Of a DNA stretch of 56,653 bases, positions 7,501 through 17,360 are shown piece by piece. The notes below the pieces were generated by a model. The model made no database searches and was not told where the DNA came from. It saw only the letters and a list, made by a program, of their open reading frames with translations. Every line of letters begins with the position of its first letter. Positions within the stretch are counted from its first letter, which is position 1. The translations under genes were made by a program, and so were the position numbers. The stretch is from positions 1 to 56,653 of the forward strand of contig JAKAJS010000165.1 in the NCBI GenBank assembly GCA_021813685.1, given 5' to 3'. Origin of the DNA: Deltaproteobacteria bacterium. Its GTDB lineage: Bacteria > Desulfobacterota > Syntrophobacteria > Syntrophobacterales > Syntrophobacteraceae.

Positions 7501-10254
7501 ATGCTGCCCGTTAATTTCAACCGTCAAAAGCTCGAAAGTCTTCCATTGCCGGATGAGCACGCAATGCGAAGAGTGAACGAAATTTTGAATGCTCTCATAG
7601 AGCAGCGAGTCCAACCCTACTTCAAGAAACGTAAGGGAACGGACGCCTTGGCGTTGACCCGGGCAAGGCAGGGTCTTCGCATACATCGGCTCGAAGATGA
7701 ATTTGACACAATCGCCCTCGTCAGCTTCGTCAGTAAAGACGAGCAGGGCTGGAGGATTGACATTCACGAAAGGATCTTCGACTATCTTGCTTTCGTGGCC
7801 AATATGCAATCGCAATTTGTTCTCGGAAGCGGGAATGTGGAAGAAAGAAAAATGTATGCCTTCTCTGAGTTCCTGCTCCGGCACAGTTTCGAGCATATCC
7901 TCTACCCCGACCACAAGGAACTGGAGGTGGTCGGCTCCGACATCGAATTCGCCATGCACCGAAAGAAGTCGGATCCCACGACATACCGCGCGCTCAGGGC
8001 AGCTTTCGAAGATGATATGAACGGTATTTACGGGAAAGATTACCTCGAACTCTTTGATCTTGCCGAGCGCAAGCAATCCCAGGAGCCAACGATAAAACGT
8101 ATGGTCAATGGCTGGTCGATGGCTTTGGGAAGACTGCCGGAGCACCTGCTCGATAGAATCTTCCCATTGCTCGACGAGGCGGTCATAATACGGGTCCTGA
8201 GTGAGTCCTTCAAAGAGAGTCAGTGCCCGGATCTGACTCTCATCGAAAGGGCCGCATCGTTTGAGAAGTTTCTGAAGTTTCTGCGCACCATGGCCGGCCG
8301 GGACCCTTCGGTGGCCTTTCGCGCTTTTAGGGCGGTCAGGGAAAGGTGGGGAGTCGTTGTACTCTTCAGAGAGCTTGGAACCTCAGAGGCCGAAATGAGC
8401 GAGGGTGAGGATGAGGCGCTTTTCGAACACTTCCTCGAAATAACCGAGCGGCGAGTGGCAAAACATCGACGGGATTTACCGCCTCCGGATTCGGCCCACT
8501 CCGCAAAGGTGGTAAAACCCGCAAAACCCAAAACTCTCAAAGAACGAATCGAAGAGGCTCAGTCGAACCCTCTCTTTTCCCCGCAGGCACTGGAGCTTAT
8601 CGAAAAAAACCGCCTCAACGCCTCCGGCGGATCGAGTGCGGCCAAGTACACGGAGCTAATCGAAACGCTTCTTGCAATCCCGTGGGGAAACATCGCGAAG
8701 ATCTCGAAATCTCCCGAAGATGTCGAGGAAGGATTGAACCGCAGCCACTACGGACTGGCAAAACCCAAGGAGATACTGAGCGACTTTTTCAGCAACCTTA
8801 TCTGGAGGTACCAACATTTCAGAGAGGAGGATTGGAAATCCTGGCATCAAACCGGCAGCGCCATTCTCATGGTGGGGCCACCCGGTGTAGGAAAAACCTC
8901 CCTTGCCATCTCCGTTGCCGAAAGCCTGGGCATTCCCTATCACAAGATTTCCCTTGGCGGAATGAAGGACGAAGCCGATATCAAAGGGTATGGTTTTACC
9001 TATGAAGGCTCAAAGCCCGGCCCCATCGTGCAGGGGCTCATCAAGATGGGGGTTCTGAACGGAATGTTCATCCTCGATGAGGCCGATAAGACCGAAAGGT
9101 TCGCAATATCGACGCTTCTCGAGATCCTCGATCCCGGGCAAAATCATCTGTACCACGACAAATACACCCAGTCGACCGTGGATATAGACCTTTCCAACGC
9201 CCACTTCGTTCTGACTGCAAATACTCTGGAAACGGTTCCACCCCCTGTTCTCGACCGCTGCGAGATTGTCGCCCTCGACCGTTATACCGTGGAGGAAAAG
9301 ATGAATATCGCGCGCGATCATCTCGTTAATCGCATCAGACAAAAGTATATGATGGGAGAAGAAGAGATTTTCTTCGACCGCAACGAGGAGTCGGAGGTGC
9401 TTCGCTACCTCGTGAGACGGCATACCCGGGAAGCCGGCGTGCGGGACCTCGAGCGGGTCATTCGCACCCTTTTTCTTCGCATCCACCGAAAAGAGATTCT
9501 TTCCAGAAAATCCCGCTCCGTTTCTATTACCCGCGCGAAGGTTGAAAAATACCTCGGCGCGCCCAGCCAGGCCAGGCAGATAAACCAGGAAGATCGAGTC
9601 GGCGAGGCCATGGGGATCGGGGTGAACGCCGAACTCGGAGTGGGCTCTCTTATCCCCATTCAGGCCACCCCACTGCCGGGGGGCGAGGCCTCTGAAGGGT
9701 TCAAGGGGCTTGTGAGCCTGGTCTATACGACCGGAAACATCGAAAAGATTATGGATGAGAGCAGGAAGGTAGCCCTTACCGCCATCTTGCACCGTGCCGC
9801 CGATCTCGGGATAGACCGCAAAGGGCTCGACACTTCGGTTCATCTTCACTTCCTGGGCGCCTCCGCGAAAAAGGACGGCCCCTCTGCCGGAGGAGCCATA
9901 GCACTCGCTCTGGCCTCCCATTTCACGGGGAAGAAGGTTCGACGCGATATCGCCATGACTGGCGAGATCGACACGCAGGGAAGGATAGCAGGCATCGGCG
10001 GGCTCAGCGTGAAGATCGAGACGGCGTACGCCGCGGGGGTAAAAACCCTCATCATCCCCAAAGAAAATCTCAAGGGCGATGAGGGCATCGAAATGCTTCC
10101 GGAGTCGTTCATACGCGAACTTCAAATCCTCACCTACGAGCAGTGGAAAGAAACTCATGAGCCCTTCGATAAGGATCGTTGGCTGCTGCAGGTAGTTGCC
10201 GTAGACAACATCGTTCAGGCCGTCGAGGTGGCTTTTGTCATTTCGAAGACTTGA
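7501..10254 (+). CDS. Lon-like ATP-dependent serine protease with unusual N-terminal region
   Basis: The start at 7501 has GAGG about ten bases upstream; the frame is open further 5' but without coding character. The 917-residue protein has an AAA+ module with Walker A GPPGVGKTSLA near residue 458, Walker B GMFILDEADK near 520, and the Lon signature SRSHYGLAKPKE-like phrase around 415. The C-terminal S16 protease domain shows the Ser-Lys dyad: KDGPSAGGA near 794 and GGLSVKIETA near 838, at the usual spacing of about 44. The first 390 or so residues do not resemble the Lon substrate-binding domain and are rich in charged helices. It should degrade damaged or specific proteins, with the new N-terminus setting specificity. 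Confidence 0.88.
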   Translation: MLPVNFNRQKLESLPLPDEHAMRRVNEILNALIEQRVQPYFKKRKGTDALALTRARQGLRIHRLEDEFDTIALVSFVSKDEQGWRIDIHERIFDYLAFVANMQSQFVLGSGNVEERKMYAFSEFLLRHSFEHILYPDHKELEVVGSDIEFAMHRKKSDPTTYRALRAAFEDDMNGIYGKDYLELFDLAERKQSQEPTIKRMVNGWSMALGRLPEHLLDRIFPLLDEAVIIRVLSESFKESQCPDLTLIERAASFEKFLKFLRTMAGRDPSVAFRAFRAVRERWGVVVLFRELGTSEAEMSEGEDEALFEHFLEITERRVAKHRRDLPPPDSAHSAKVVKPAKPKTLKERIEEAQSNPLFSPQALELIEKNRLNASGGSSAAKYTELIETLLAIPWGNIAKISKSPEDVEEGLNRSHYGLAKPKEILSDFFSNLIWRYQHFREEDWKSWHQTGSAILMVGPPGVGKTSLAISVAESLGIPYHKISLGGMKDEADIKGYGFTYEGSKPGPIVQGLIKMGVLNGMFILDEADKTERFAISTLLEILDPGQNHLYHDKYTQSTVDIDLSNAHFVLTANTLETVPPPVLDRCEIVALDRYTVEEKMNIARDHLVNRIRQKYMMGEEEIFFDRNEESEVLRYLVRRHTREAGVRDLERVIRTLFLRIHRKEILSRKSRSVSITRAKVEKYLGAPSQARQINQEDRVGEAMGIGVNAELGVGSLIPIQATPLPGGEASEGFKGLVSLVYTTGNIEKIMDESRKVALTAILHRAADLGIDRKGLDTSVHLHFLGASAKKDGPSAGGAIALALASHFTGKKVRRDIAMTGEIDTQGRIAGIGGLSVKIETAYAAGVKTLIIPKENLKGDEGIEMLPESFIRELQILTYEQWKETHEPFDKDRWLLQVVAVDNIVQAVEVAFVISKT

Positions 10255-10293
10255 TCCGTGAGCCTCTTGCAAAACTACCTAAGGAATTCGCAA

Positions 10294-10332
10294 TCACAAC
10301 GCCGGCCCCGAATATCGGATCCGGCGTTGTGA
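10294..10332. terminator. Bidirectional hairpin between convergent genes
   Basis: A perfect 12-bp inverted repeat (TCACAACGCCGG at 10294-10305 and its complement at 10321-10332) with a 15-base loop lies between the 3' ends of the Lon-like gene and the FecR-like gene. T-tracts are weak on both sides, but the position is right for a shared terminator. Confidence 0.6.
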
Positions 10333-10362
10333 GTTTACAGACCTGTTGACAAAGCAGCGCTA

Positions 10363-12627
10363 CTACTGGTGTTTGTCCTTCTCCTTAGGCGCGGGCTTAT
10401 GCGGAGCAGGACGGGCCGCAGGCGGATGCGGCGCCGGTCGCACTGCAGGCCTTTGGGGAGCGGGGCGTGCCGCAGGTGGATGATACGCAGGCCTTTGCGG
10501 CGCGGGACGCGCTGCCGGCGGATGATATGCCGGTCTTTGGGGCGCGGGTCGCGCTGCGGGCCTCTGCGGTGCCGGTCGTGCTGCCGGCGGATGATACGCA
10601 GGCCTTTGGGGCGCGGGGCGCGCTGCAGGCCTTTGCGGCGCGGGGCGCCCTTCCGGCGGACGAACGGCCGGTCTTTGCGGCGCGGGACGCGCTGCCGGCG
10701 GATGCACTCCAGGTTTCGGCGGCGCGGGACGTGCGGCCGGCCGATTCATCCCTTCCGGCATCGCGGGACGCTGAACCGGCGGACGCACTCCCGGCTTTGT
10801 CGGAGTGGGACGAGTCGCCGGTGGATGCACTCCGGGCGGCAACGCAGGATGAGTCGCAGGTGGATGCACTCCCGGCTTCAGCGGCGCAGGACGAGTCGCG
10901 GGCGGATGCACTCCGGGCGGCAACGCAGGGCGAGTCGCAGGCGGATGCACTCCGGGCTTTGGCGGCGCAGGACGGCCCGCCGAGGGCGCCGCCGGATGCA
11001 CAAGCGGCTTGGCGGCTTCCGGCCGGGCGGCAGGAGAGCTTTTTGCCGGCCTGGTCTGTTGTTTGATCGACAACGTCTTGAACTTCACGCGGTTTTGAGG
11101 CGCGTTAGCCTGCGCTGGGGAAACCAGTTTACTCGTCAGCTTTGTTGGAGGATGCACCGCCCCTTTGGGCAACGGCTTTGCCGGTTTGGCTGCAGCAACA
11201 GCGTGCTTGAGAGCCGGGGCCGACAGTTTCTGCGCTGCAGTGCGGGCAATCTGGTTGTTGTGTATGATTTTTTTGTCCACGGCGTGGTACGGAATCGCCG
11301 TGGGGGCCTTGTTGACGAAATTGAACCGTGCGGGTGTGCGGTCGTAATTTTTCAGGATGGTGTTGTTCACCACCGGGGCCGCACGATAATTGTTTATGAT
11401 CACGGTCTTATTGATGTTCGTGACCCTGACGCTGCTATAGTTGTTTACGGAATAAAAATCGTTGTGGGGCACAACCACGGCCGAGGCGGCATACGCCAGG
11501 CTGGCTATGGCGATCGGGGCTGCCGCACTTGCGATGACGGCCGCAGGCCCCCAGTAATGGTGAGCATAATAGGGTTCATTCGGGGCAAGGGGTACCCATC
11601 CGATGTTCTCGCCGGTTCCTATCCAGGCGACCCTGCCGGGATACCAGGAAAATGCTATGGACGGACCGGACGGAGGAGCGCCGTACGGAACGGGAGGCGC
11701 CCAGTACCAGCCGCCGCCCACATGGACCCAGTTGCCGTAGTGACACGTCACGTAGCCGAACCGTTCGTTGGGCACCCAGACCTGGTCTCCGTAATAGTCG
11801 GTCCATCTGCCGTCCGTGAAAGGCTGCCAGTTGTCCGGAACATCGGTCGGCCGCCAGAATTCACGATATTCGCCCTCGTATTGGACCCGCTCCCATCTTC
11901 CCGATCGGTGGAGGTCATAGGCATAGGTATCGAGTTGAGGCGGCAGGTACCGGTAAGACTCGGTGTCTCTTACCTCCGCCATCCTTCTGGCCAGCAGGTC
12001 GTCGCGCTGGGAGTTCCAGGCGTCCCAGCCCGCGTCCACGGCGTCCTGACCGCTTGAGACCTGGTTTGCATCGGCTATGATGGATTCTCCCCCGGGAGTC
12101 AGTTCGTAGGAGGAGTTGTCGCTCTGCTGGATGTAGTCGGCCCTTCCGTTCAAAGCGATGACTTCAACCGAGCTGTCGCCCAGATACACATCGAATATGG
12201 AATTGGGCTGCGCGAGCACATACCCGTAAGGAGTCGTGACTTTTAGCATCCCGTTGGAATTTCTGTTATAAAACCGGGCGATCCCGGACTCCAGATCCAT
12301 TTCCGAGGCATCATCTTTGAGAGCGATCAACTGAATTTGAGTGCCGGCGTCGATTCTTACCAGGAGGCCGTTAGGAAATGTGAATTCGGCCTTGGAGGAA
12401 TCTCCCGAATAGAGCGCGTCGCTCAACCCGAACGGCGAGTTCTCTCGGACAAGAACCCAGTTCTTGGTCTCGGGGACATAGCGGAGCAACTGTCCCTCGA
12501 CATAGGAGATACGCCCGACTAGAACCGGCCCCTCCTGGGCCGAGGCGCGGGACGCCGGAATCAGTGTACTCAAAAAGGCTGCAAGGACGACGAGACCAGG
12601 CGCCCACCATTTCTTCCAATTTTTCAT
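10363..12627 (-). CDS. FecR-domain, proline-rich repeat exported protein
   Basis: Residues 1-30 form a signal peptide ending ASA-QEG. Residues about 35-200 resemble a FecR-like beta domain (SAKAEFTFPNGLLVRIDAGTQIQL, LKVTTPYGYVLA). Residues about 210-350 are rich in Trp and Tyr (WVPNERFGYVTCHYGNWVHVGGGWYWAPP), matching the DUF6600 type of exported proteins. From about residue 530 to the end the chain is a basic proline-rich repeat built from units such as HPPAARPAPQRP. Such tails often attach to peptidoglycan, polysaccharide or nucleic acid, but the role here is unknown. A strong AGGAGGAG ribosome site precedes the ATG. Confidence 0.82.
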   Translation of the reverse strand: MKNWKKWWAPGLVVLAAFLSTLIPASRASAQEGPVLVGRISYVEGQLLRYVPETKNWVLVRENSPFGLSDALYSGDSSKAEFTFPNGLLVRIDAGTQIQLIALKDDASEMDLESGIARFYNRNSNGMLKVTTPYGYVLAQPNSIFDVYLGDSSVEVIALNGRADYIQQSDNSSYELTPGGESIIADANQVSSGQDAVDAGWDAWNSQRDDLLARRMAEVRDTESYRYLPPQLDTYAYDLHRSGRWERVQYEGEYREFWRPTDVPDNWQPFTDGRWTDYYGDQVWVPNERFGYVTCHYGNWVHVGGGWYWAPPVPYGAPPSGPSIAFSWYPGRVAWIGTGENIGWVPLAPNEPYYAHHYWGPAAVIASAAAPIAIASLAYAASAVVVPHNDFYSVNNYSSVRVTNINKTVIINNYRAAPVVNNTILKNYDRTPARFNFVNKAPTAIPYHAVDKKIIHNNQIARTAAQKLSAPALKHAVAAAKPAKPLPKGAVHPPTKLTSKLVSPAQANAPQNRVKFKTLSIKQQTRPAKSSPAARPEAAKPLVHPAAPSAGRPAPPKPGVHPPATRPALPPGVHPPATRPAPLKPGVHPPATHPALPPGVHPPATRPTPTKPGVRPPVQRPAMPEGMNRPAARPAPPKPGVHPPAARPAPQRPAVRPPEGRPAPQRPAARPAPQRPAYHPPAARPAPQRPAARPAPQRPAYHPPAARPAPQRPAYHPPAARPAPQRPAVRPAPHPPAARPAPHKPAPKEKDKHQ
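10400..11010. repeat. Tandem repeat region coding for the proline-rich tail
   Basis: Imperfect units of about 30-75 bases rich in GCGGCGCGGG and CCGGCGGATG recur across this segment of the FecR-like gene. They encode the PAPQRPA/HPPA units. Such regions can change copy number by slippage or unequal recombination. Confidence 0.75.
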
Positions 12628-12780
12628 GGACTTTCTCCTCCTGTCGGGGTCTAGTTAAAAGAAACGATCAATTTTTTTATAATGGTAATGATAGTCCTGC
12701 TACTTTACCATCGCCAAAATTATCAATACGAACTGACTCAAATGTGAATTCAGGCTTTTGGGCCGCAAAGGAGGATGAAA

Positions 12781-13203
12781 ATGGACGAAAATGAAATTTT
12801 GGAGGCCCTGGCAGAAGATTTCTTCCAGGGCTGGGACGTTTCGCCTACAGGCGGAGGATTTCTGATTACAACCGACTGGGTGCTCCCAAACAACGAACGC
12901 ATCGAGGTTCACGTTCGAAGAGTGGGCGAAAGAGACGATCTTTTCCTGGTTACCGATGGGGGGGAACTCGTAAATTATCTTTTTTCCGAGGGCGTCGATG
13001 TGACGCGGGACCGCGACTGCGGAGCCATTCTGGAGGGGATCGCCCAAAACCGCTCGCTCAAGATCACCGAACACCAGATGGTCAAGGGCGCAAACGCGGA
13101 AGAAATCGCCGGCGCCGTACGCGTGGTGCTGGAAGCCGTAAAGGAGGCTTCCTATTCCCTGTGGCACAGGATGAGGGCAAAGCCCGAAGAGCCGGTTCAC
13201 TAG
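12781..13203 (+). CDS. DUF1828-like protein
   Basis: The 140-residue protein has a core (RIEVHVRRVGERDDLFLVTDGGELVNYLFSEG) that resembles the DUF1828 family. There, a strand pair ending in a TDDG-like turn is followed by helices. No catalytic motif is evident. The start at 12781 is chosen because AAGGAGG ends six bases upstream; an ATG six bases earlier would be too close to that site. Its function is not known and the neighbours do not reveal one. Confidence 0.6.
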   Translation: MDENEILEALAEDFFQGWDVSPTGGGFLITTDWVLPNNERIEVHVRRVGERDDLFLVTDGGELVNYLFSEGVDVTRDRDCGAILEGIAQNRSLKITEHQMVKGANAEEIAGAVRVVLEAVKEASYSLWHRMRAKPEEPVH

Positions 13204-13362
13204 CGCTATGGACGGGGCGGAGCTTCCCTTGCGGCGGCAGGTCCGCCCTCTTCATTCCCACGGATCGACCGCAGTCCTTCATGTTACCCCGAAGCACCCG
13301 AATCAATGGAAGGTCGGCGGCGCGCGCGTTTTCTTCCCGCTTCCCGCTTCCTGCTCCTCCCT

Positions 13363-15294
13363 CTATTCCTGCTCCGGCTCGTTTTTGAAAAATACTATGC
13401 CGAGCGGCGGCAGGGTGAGAGAAACGGAGAATTCGCGGCCATGGCTTTGGATCGGTACGGCCTCGACGCCTCCGAAGTTGCCGTAGCCCGACCCGCCGTA
13501 TATCTTCGCGTCGCTATTGAGCAGCTCCCGCCAGTGCCCTCCCGCCGGAACGCCGAACCGGTAGCCCACTCGCGGAACCGGGGTGAAGTTTGCCGCCGCC
13601 ATTATGAGGCCTTCTCCGGTCTCGGGCTTCCTCAAAAAAGCGATCACGCTCGCATCCGCGTCGCGAAAATCGATCCACTCGAATCCCTCGGGGCTGAAAT
13701 CGAGTTGATGGAGAGCCCGTTCGCCGCAATACATCCGGTTCAAGTCCCGAACCCAGTTTTGAATTCCCCGATGGGTGGGATGATCGAGCAACTCCCAGTT
13801 TATACTGCGCTCGTGATACCACTCGTCCCACTGACCGATCTCGCCTCCCATGAAGAGCAGCTTCTTACCCGGCTGGCCGAACATGTAGCCAAACAGCAGC
13901 CTCAGGTTCGCAAACTTTTGCCAGTCGTCTCCGGGCATCTTTCGCAAAAGAGACCCCTTGCCGTAAACGACTTCATCATGGGACAGGGGCAAAACGAAAT
14001 TTTCAAAAAACGCGTACCAGAGATTGAAGGTCAGAAGATTCTGATGAAATTTCCGGAAAATCGGGTCTTGCGAAAAGTATTCGAGCGTATCGTGCATCCA
14101 GCCCATGTTCCACTTCATGCCGAACCCCAGCCCTCCCAGGTACGCAGGTCTTGAAACCATCGCCCACGAGGTCGATTCCTCCGCGATGGTCTGCACATCC
14201 GGGTATTCCGTATAAACCGCCTCATTGAAGCGCTTTATGAAATAGATCGCATCGAGGTTCTCTCTCCCGCCATGGACGTTCGGCACCCACTCGCCTTCGT
14301 TTCTCGCATAGTCCAGGTAGAGCATCGAGGCCACGGCGTCCACCCGCAGTGCGTCCGCGTGATATTTGTCCAGCCAGAAAAGACCGCTGCTGATGAGAAA
14401 CGCTCTCACTTCATAGCGGCCGTGGTTGAAGATGTAGCTGTTCCATTCCGGGTGGTAGCCCTTCTTCGGGTCCTGGTGTTCGAAAAGATATGTGCCGTCA
14501 AAAAAGGTGAGAGCAAATTCATCGCTCGGAAAATGCGATGGAACCCAGTCCAAAATGACGCCTATCCCGTTTTGGTGCAGCACGTCGATCAGGTACATTA
14601 AATCCTGCGGTGTTCCGTAGCGCGAACTCGGAGCGAAGTAGCCCGTCGTCTGATACCCCCACGATCCGTAAAACGGGTGCTCCATGACGGGGAGAAACTC
14701 GACGTGGGTAAAGCCCATCTCCTTTACGTACCGAGGAAGATGATCGGCCATCTCCCGGTAGCTCATCCAGCGGTTTTCCTCTTCCACCACGCGCATCCAG
14801 GAACCCAGGTGGAGTTCGTAGACCGAGTGCGGGGCTCTAAGTCCATTCGCTTTCGCCCGACCGGCCATCCATTGGCCGTCGTTCCATTCGTAAGCCGTAT
14901 CCCAGACTATCGAACCGGTCCTGGGCGGAGTTTCCCAGTGGTTGGCAAATGGGTCGCCCTTGTCCACCCGGTAGCCGTTTTCCCGCGAGACGATGTGATA
15001 TTTGTAGATCTCTCCCTGGCCAAGCCCCGGGATGAAACCTTCCCAGATCCCCGAGCCGTCCCATCGCGGCGCAAGCGGATGGGCGCCGCGGTCCCAGAAA
15101 TTGAAATCGCCTGTTACCGAAACCTTCTCGGCGTTGGGGGCCCAGACAGCAAAATACACGCCGGCTTTCCCGTCCACGCTTGCTAGGTGCGACCCCAATT
15201 TTTCATACAGCCTGAAGTGACTTCCCTCTTTAAAAAGATAGGTGTCATGTTCGGTTAAGAGGCTGAACCCATAACTCACTGCGGGGTTTTCCAT
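13363..15294 (-). CDS. glgB: 1,4-alpha-glucan branching enzyme
   Basis: The 643-residue protein transfers alpha-1,4 glucan segments to make alpha-1,6 branches in glycogen. An N-terminal CBM48-like domain (residues about 40-140, [21 protein letters not shown]) precedes a GH13 barrel. The catalytic residues are visible: the nucleophile Asp in [15 protein letters not shown], the acid/base Glu in [10 protein letters not shown], and the HD pair in [13 protein letters not shown]-terminal beta domain follows. The start at 15294 has AAAGGA at proper spacing; an in-frame start 12 codons upstream is weaker. No other glycogen genes adjoin it. Length is normal for the family. Confidence 0.96.
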   Translation of the reverse strand: MENPAVSYGFSLLTEHDTYLFKEGSHFRLYEKLGSHLASVDGKAGVYFAVWAPNAEKVSVTGDFNFWDRGAHPLAPRWDGSGIWEGFIPGLGQGEIYKYHIVSRENGYRVDKGDPFANHWETPPRTGSIVWDTAYEWNDGQWMAGRAKANGLRAPHSVYELHLGSWMRVVEEENRWMSYREMADHLPRYVKEMGFTHVEFLPVMEHPFYGSWGYQTTGYFAPSSRYGTPQDLMYLIDVLHQNGIGVILDWVPSHFPSDEFALTFFDGTYLFEHQDPKKGYHPEWNSYIFNHGRYEVRAFLISSGLFWLDKYHADALRVDAVASMLYLDYARNEGEWVPNVHGGRENLDAIYFIKRFNEAVYTEYPDVQTIAEESTSWAMVSRPAYLGGLGFGMKWNMGWMHDTLEYFSQDPIFRKFHQNLLTFNLWYAFFENFVLPLSHDEVVYGKGSLLRKMPGDDWQKFANLRLLFGYMFGQPGKKLLFMGGEIGQWDEWYHERSINWELLDHPTHRGIQNWVRDLNRMYCGERALHQLDFSPEGFEWIDFRDADASVIAFLRKPETGEGLIMAAANFTPVPRVGYRFGVPAGGHWRELLNSDAKIYGGSGYGNFGGVEAVPIQSHGREFSVSLTLPPLGIVFFKNEPEQE

Positions 15295-15485
15295 CGCTTT
15301 TCCTTTTCCGGTCGAGGTCCTGGAAGTCATCAGGTATAAATAGCAACGTTTTCAATCTTAAGCCTTTACTCCAGGAATGCAATCGACAAATAGAACCGGG
15401 AGAGTCTCCCTTCTGGTAATGAACATATCGCCTGATTACCTTGTGAGGGGGTAAATGTGTGTATACAAAGCAAGGGGGAGGGGAA

Positions 15486-17132
15486 ATGCGAAAAACAGCA
15501 GCCATCCACGACATTGTTCTATCCGGGCAGGGGCTTACAATAAATGAGGTCGCTGCAGTCGCCAAGCACGAAGCACCTGTGGCTATTACCGGCGACCCGC
15601 AGGTTCTCGAACTGGTGCGGGAGTCTTCAGCCTTCGTGCAGCGGGCGGTAAAAACAGGGGAGAAAATCTACGGAATTAACACCGGCTTCGGAGCCATGGC
15701 GAACATAACGATCCCGGAAGCCGAACTTGTGGCGTTGCAGAATAATTTGATCCGGTTCTTAAAGGCCGGGGCCGGGGACTATCTTCCCAAAGAAGAAGTG
15801 CGCGCCGCGATGCTCCTGCGCGCCAACTCACACCTGCGCGGCTATTCGGGCATAAGGCCCGAGTTGATCGAAAGAATCGTCGCATTTCTAAACAACGGAG
15901 TGACTCCGCTTGTACGCGAACTCGGCTCGATCGGAGCAAGCGGAGACCTGGTGCCGCTCGCCACGATCGCCGGCGCCCTCATCGGAGCCGACCCTTCCTT
16001 CGTGGTGGACTTTCAGGGGCAAAAAACCGATTGCCTCACCGCCCTCGCAAAACTGAGCCTCGCGCCGCTCACTCTCCAGCCCAAGGAGGGGCTAGCCATG
16101 GTGAACGGCACATCGGTCATGACCGGCACGGCCGCCGTCTGCCTCCATGAGATCCGCACACTCCTGGCCCTCGGCCTCGGCTTTCACGCCCTCGCCTTCC
16201 AGGCCCTCAAAGCCACCAACCAGGGATTTCACCCCCTCATTCACACGTTGAAGCCCCACCCCGGCCAGATCCTTTGTGCCGATCTCATGCTCCGCCTCCT
16301 CGCGGGCTCGAAAATGTCCAGAAACGAACTCGACGGCCGGCACACCCCCAGAGGAACACAACCCCTCCAGGACCGCTACTCCCTGCGCTGTCTCCCCCAA
16401 TACCTCGGGCCGGTCCTCGACGGATTCCACGCCGCCGTTTCCGCCGCCGAAATCGAAATGAATTCGGTAAACGATAACCCGATCATCGACGCCGAAAACC
16501 GCGTGAGCTACCACAACGGAAATTTTCTCGGCCAATACGTTGCGGTCTGGATGGATCACATGCGCTATTACCTGGGCCTTCTGGCCAAACACATCGATAC
16601 CCAGATAGCCCTGCTCGTCTCCCCCGAGTTCAACGGCGGTCTTCCTCCCTCCCTCGTGGGAAACAGCGACCGAACGGTCAATATGGGGCTAAAAGGTCTC
16701 CAGATTTGCGGCAACTCCATCATGCCCCTTCTTTCCTTCTACGGAAATTCCATCGCCGACCTCTATCCCACCCATGCCGAGCAGTTCAACCAGAACATCA
16801 ACAGCCAGGGATTCAATTCCGCCGTTCTGACCAGAAAATCCGTTCGTCTCCTGAACTCCTACCTCGCCGTAGCGCTCCTTTTCGGCGTGCAGGCCGTCGA
16901 ACTGCGCGCCTTTGCCGATACGGGCTCCTATGACCCAAGAAACGCCCTCTCGCCCCTTTCCGTTCCGCTCTACGAAGCCGTCCGCGCCGAACTCGCCCCG
17001 CCGGACCCTGCGAGACCCCTCATCCGTAACGACGACGAGCAGCCACTCGATCTCTACATCCAGACCATCGCAACAAATATCGCCTCCGAAGGCTCCATCC
17101 CCCGGGCGATAACGGAGGCGGTCTCCATTTGA
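15486..17132 (+). CDS. Aromatic amino acid ammonia-lyase, phenylalanine ammonia-lyase-like
   Basis: The 548-residue protein belongs to the MIO-dependent lyase family. Ala-Ser-Gly at residues 151-153 (GSIGASGDLVPL) would cyclise to the MIO cofactor, and Tyr62 (YGINTGFG) is the catalytic Tyr. The substrate-selectivity pair at 91-92 is Phe-Leu, as in phenylalanine lyases, rather than the Ser-His of histidine lyases or His-Leu of tyrosine lyases. From memory the chain closely follows the cyanobacterial enzyme AvPAL (DRYSLRCLPQYLGP, THAEQFNQNINSQG). It should convert phenylalanine to cinnamate and ammonia; an aminomutase is an alternative. The start at 15486 has GGGGAGGGG upstream. Confidence 0.85.
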   Translation: MRKTAAIHDIVLSGQGLTINEVAAVAKHEAPVAITGDPQVLELVRESSAFVQRAVKTGEKIYGINTGFGAMANITIPEAELVALQNNLIRFLKAGAGDYLPKEEVRAAMLLRANSHLRGYSGIRPELIERIVAFLNNGVTPLVRELGSIGASGDLVPLATIAGALIGADPSFVVDFQGQKTDCLTALAKLSLAPLTLQPKEGLAMVNGTSVMTGTAAVCLHEIRTLLALGLGFHALAFQALKATNQGFHPLIHTLKPHPGQILCADLMLRLLAGSKMSRNELDGRHTPRGTQPLQDRYSLRCLPQYLGPVLDGFHAAVSAAEIEMNSVNDNPIIDAENRVSYHNGNFLGQYVAVWMDHMRYYLGLLAKHIDTQIALLVSPEFNGGLPPSLVGNSDRTVNMGLKGLQICGNSIMPLLSFYGNSIADLYPTHAEQFNQNINSQGFNSAVLTRKSVRLLNSYLAVALLFGVQAVELRAFADTGSYDPRNALSPLSVPLYEAVRAELAPPDPARPLIRNDDEQPLDLYIQTIATNIASEGSIPRAITEAVSI

Positions 17133-17145
17133 GAGGACGGCAACA

Positions 17146-17251
17146 AAAAAGAGCGGGGGCTATCGCCCCCCGCACCCCTACGCCGCTGCGCGGCTCTTTT
17201 GGCGCTTGCGGCGCCGGCCACGCTACAATGCGTGGCCAACGCCGCAAGCGC
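17146..17251. repeat. Dispersed palindromic repeat, copy 2 (long form)
   Basis: This long copy has three parts. The first is a hairpin GCGGGGGC/GCCCCCCGC at 17153-17173. The second is the conserved phrase CACGCCGCTGCGCGGCTC in slightly varied form. The third is a large nested palindrome at 17202-17251 whose outer arms (GCGCTTGCGGCG and its complement) are 12 bp and whose inner arms are GGCCACGC/GCGTGGCC. It follows the lyase stop codon by 13 bases and may act as its terminator. Confidence 0.8.
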
Positions 17252-17360
17252 ACAGCGTTCGGCCGAAACCAAGGATACTTCGTGCCCCGTGGATCCCCCG
17301 GGGAACACAATATTGGTCCTATTCGTCCTATTCGTCCTATCGGTCCTATCGCTTCAGCCG

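Noticed and set aside
9010..10272. A 420-codon minus-strand frame under the Lon-like gene
   Set aside because: The plus strand encodes the Lon AAA+ and protease motifs in full; the minus frame shows no family features.
10400..11010. Tandem repeats considered as a CRISPR array
   Set aside because: Units vary in length, are not separated by unique spacers of constant size and are in frame within a coding region.
10369..12057. A 562-codon plus-strand frame rich in Arg
   Set aside because: It mirrors the repeat-rich FecR-like gene and has only low-complexity arginine content; the minus strand has a signal peptide and a strong ribosome site.
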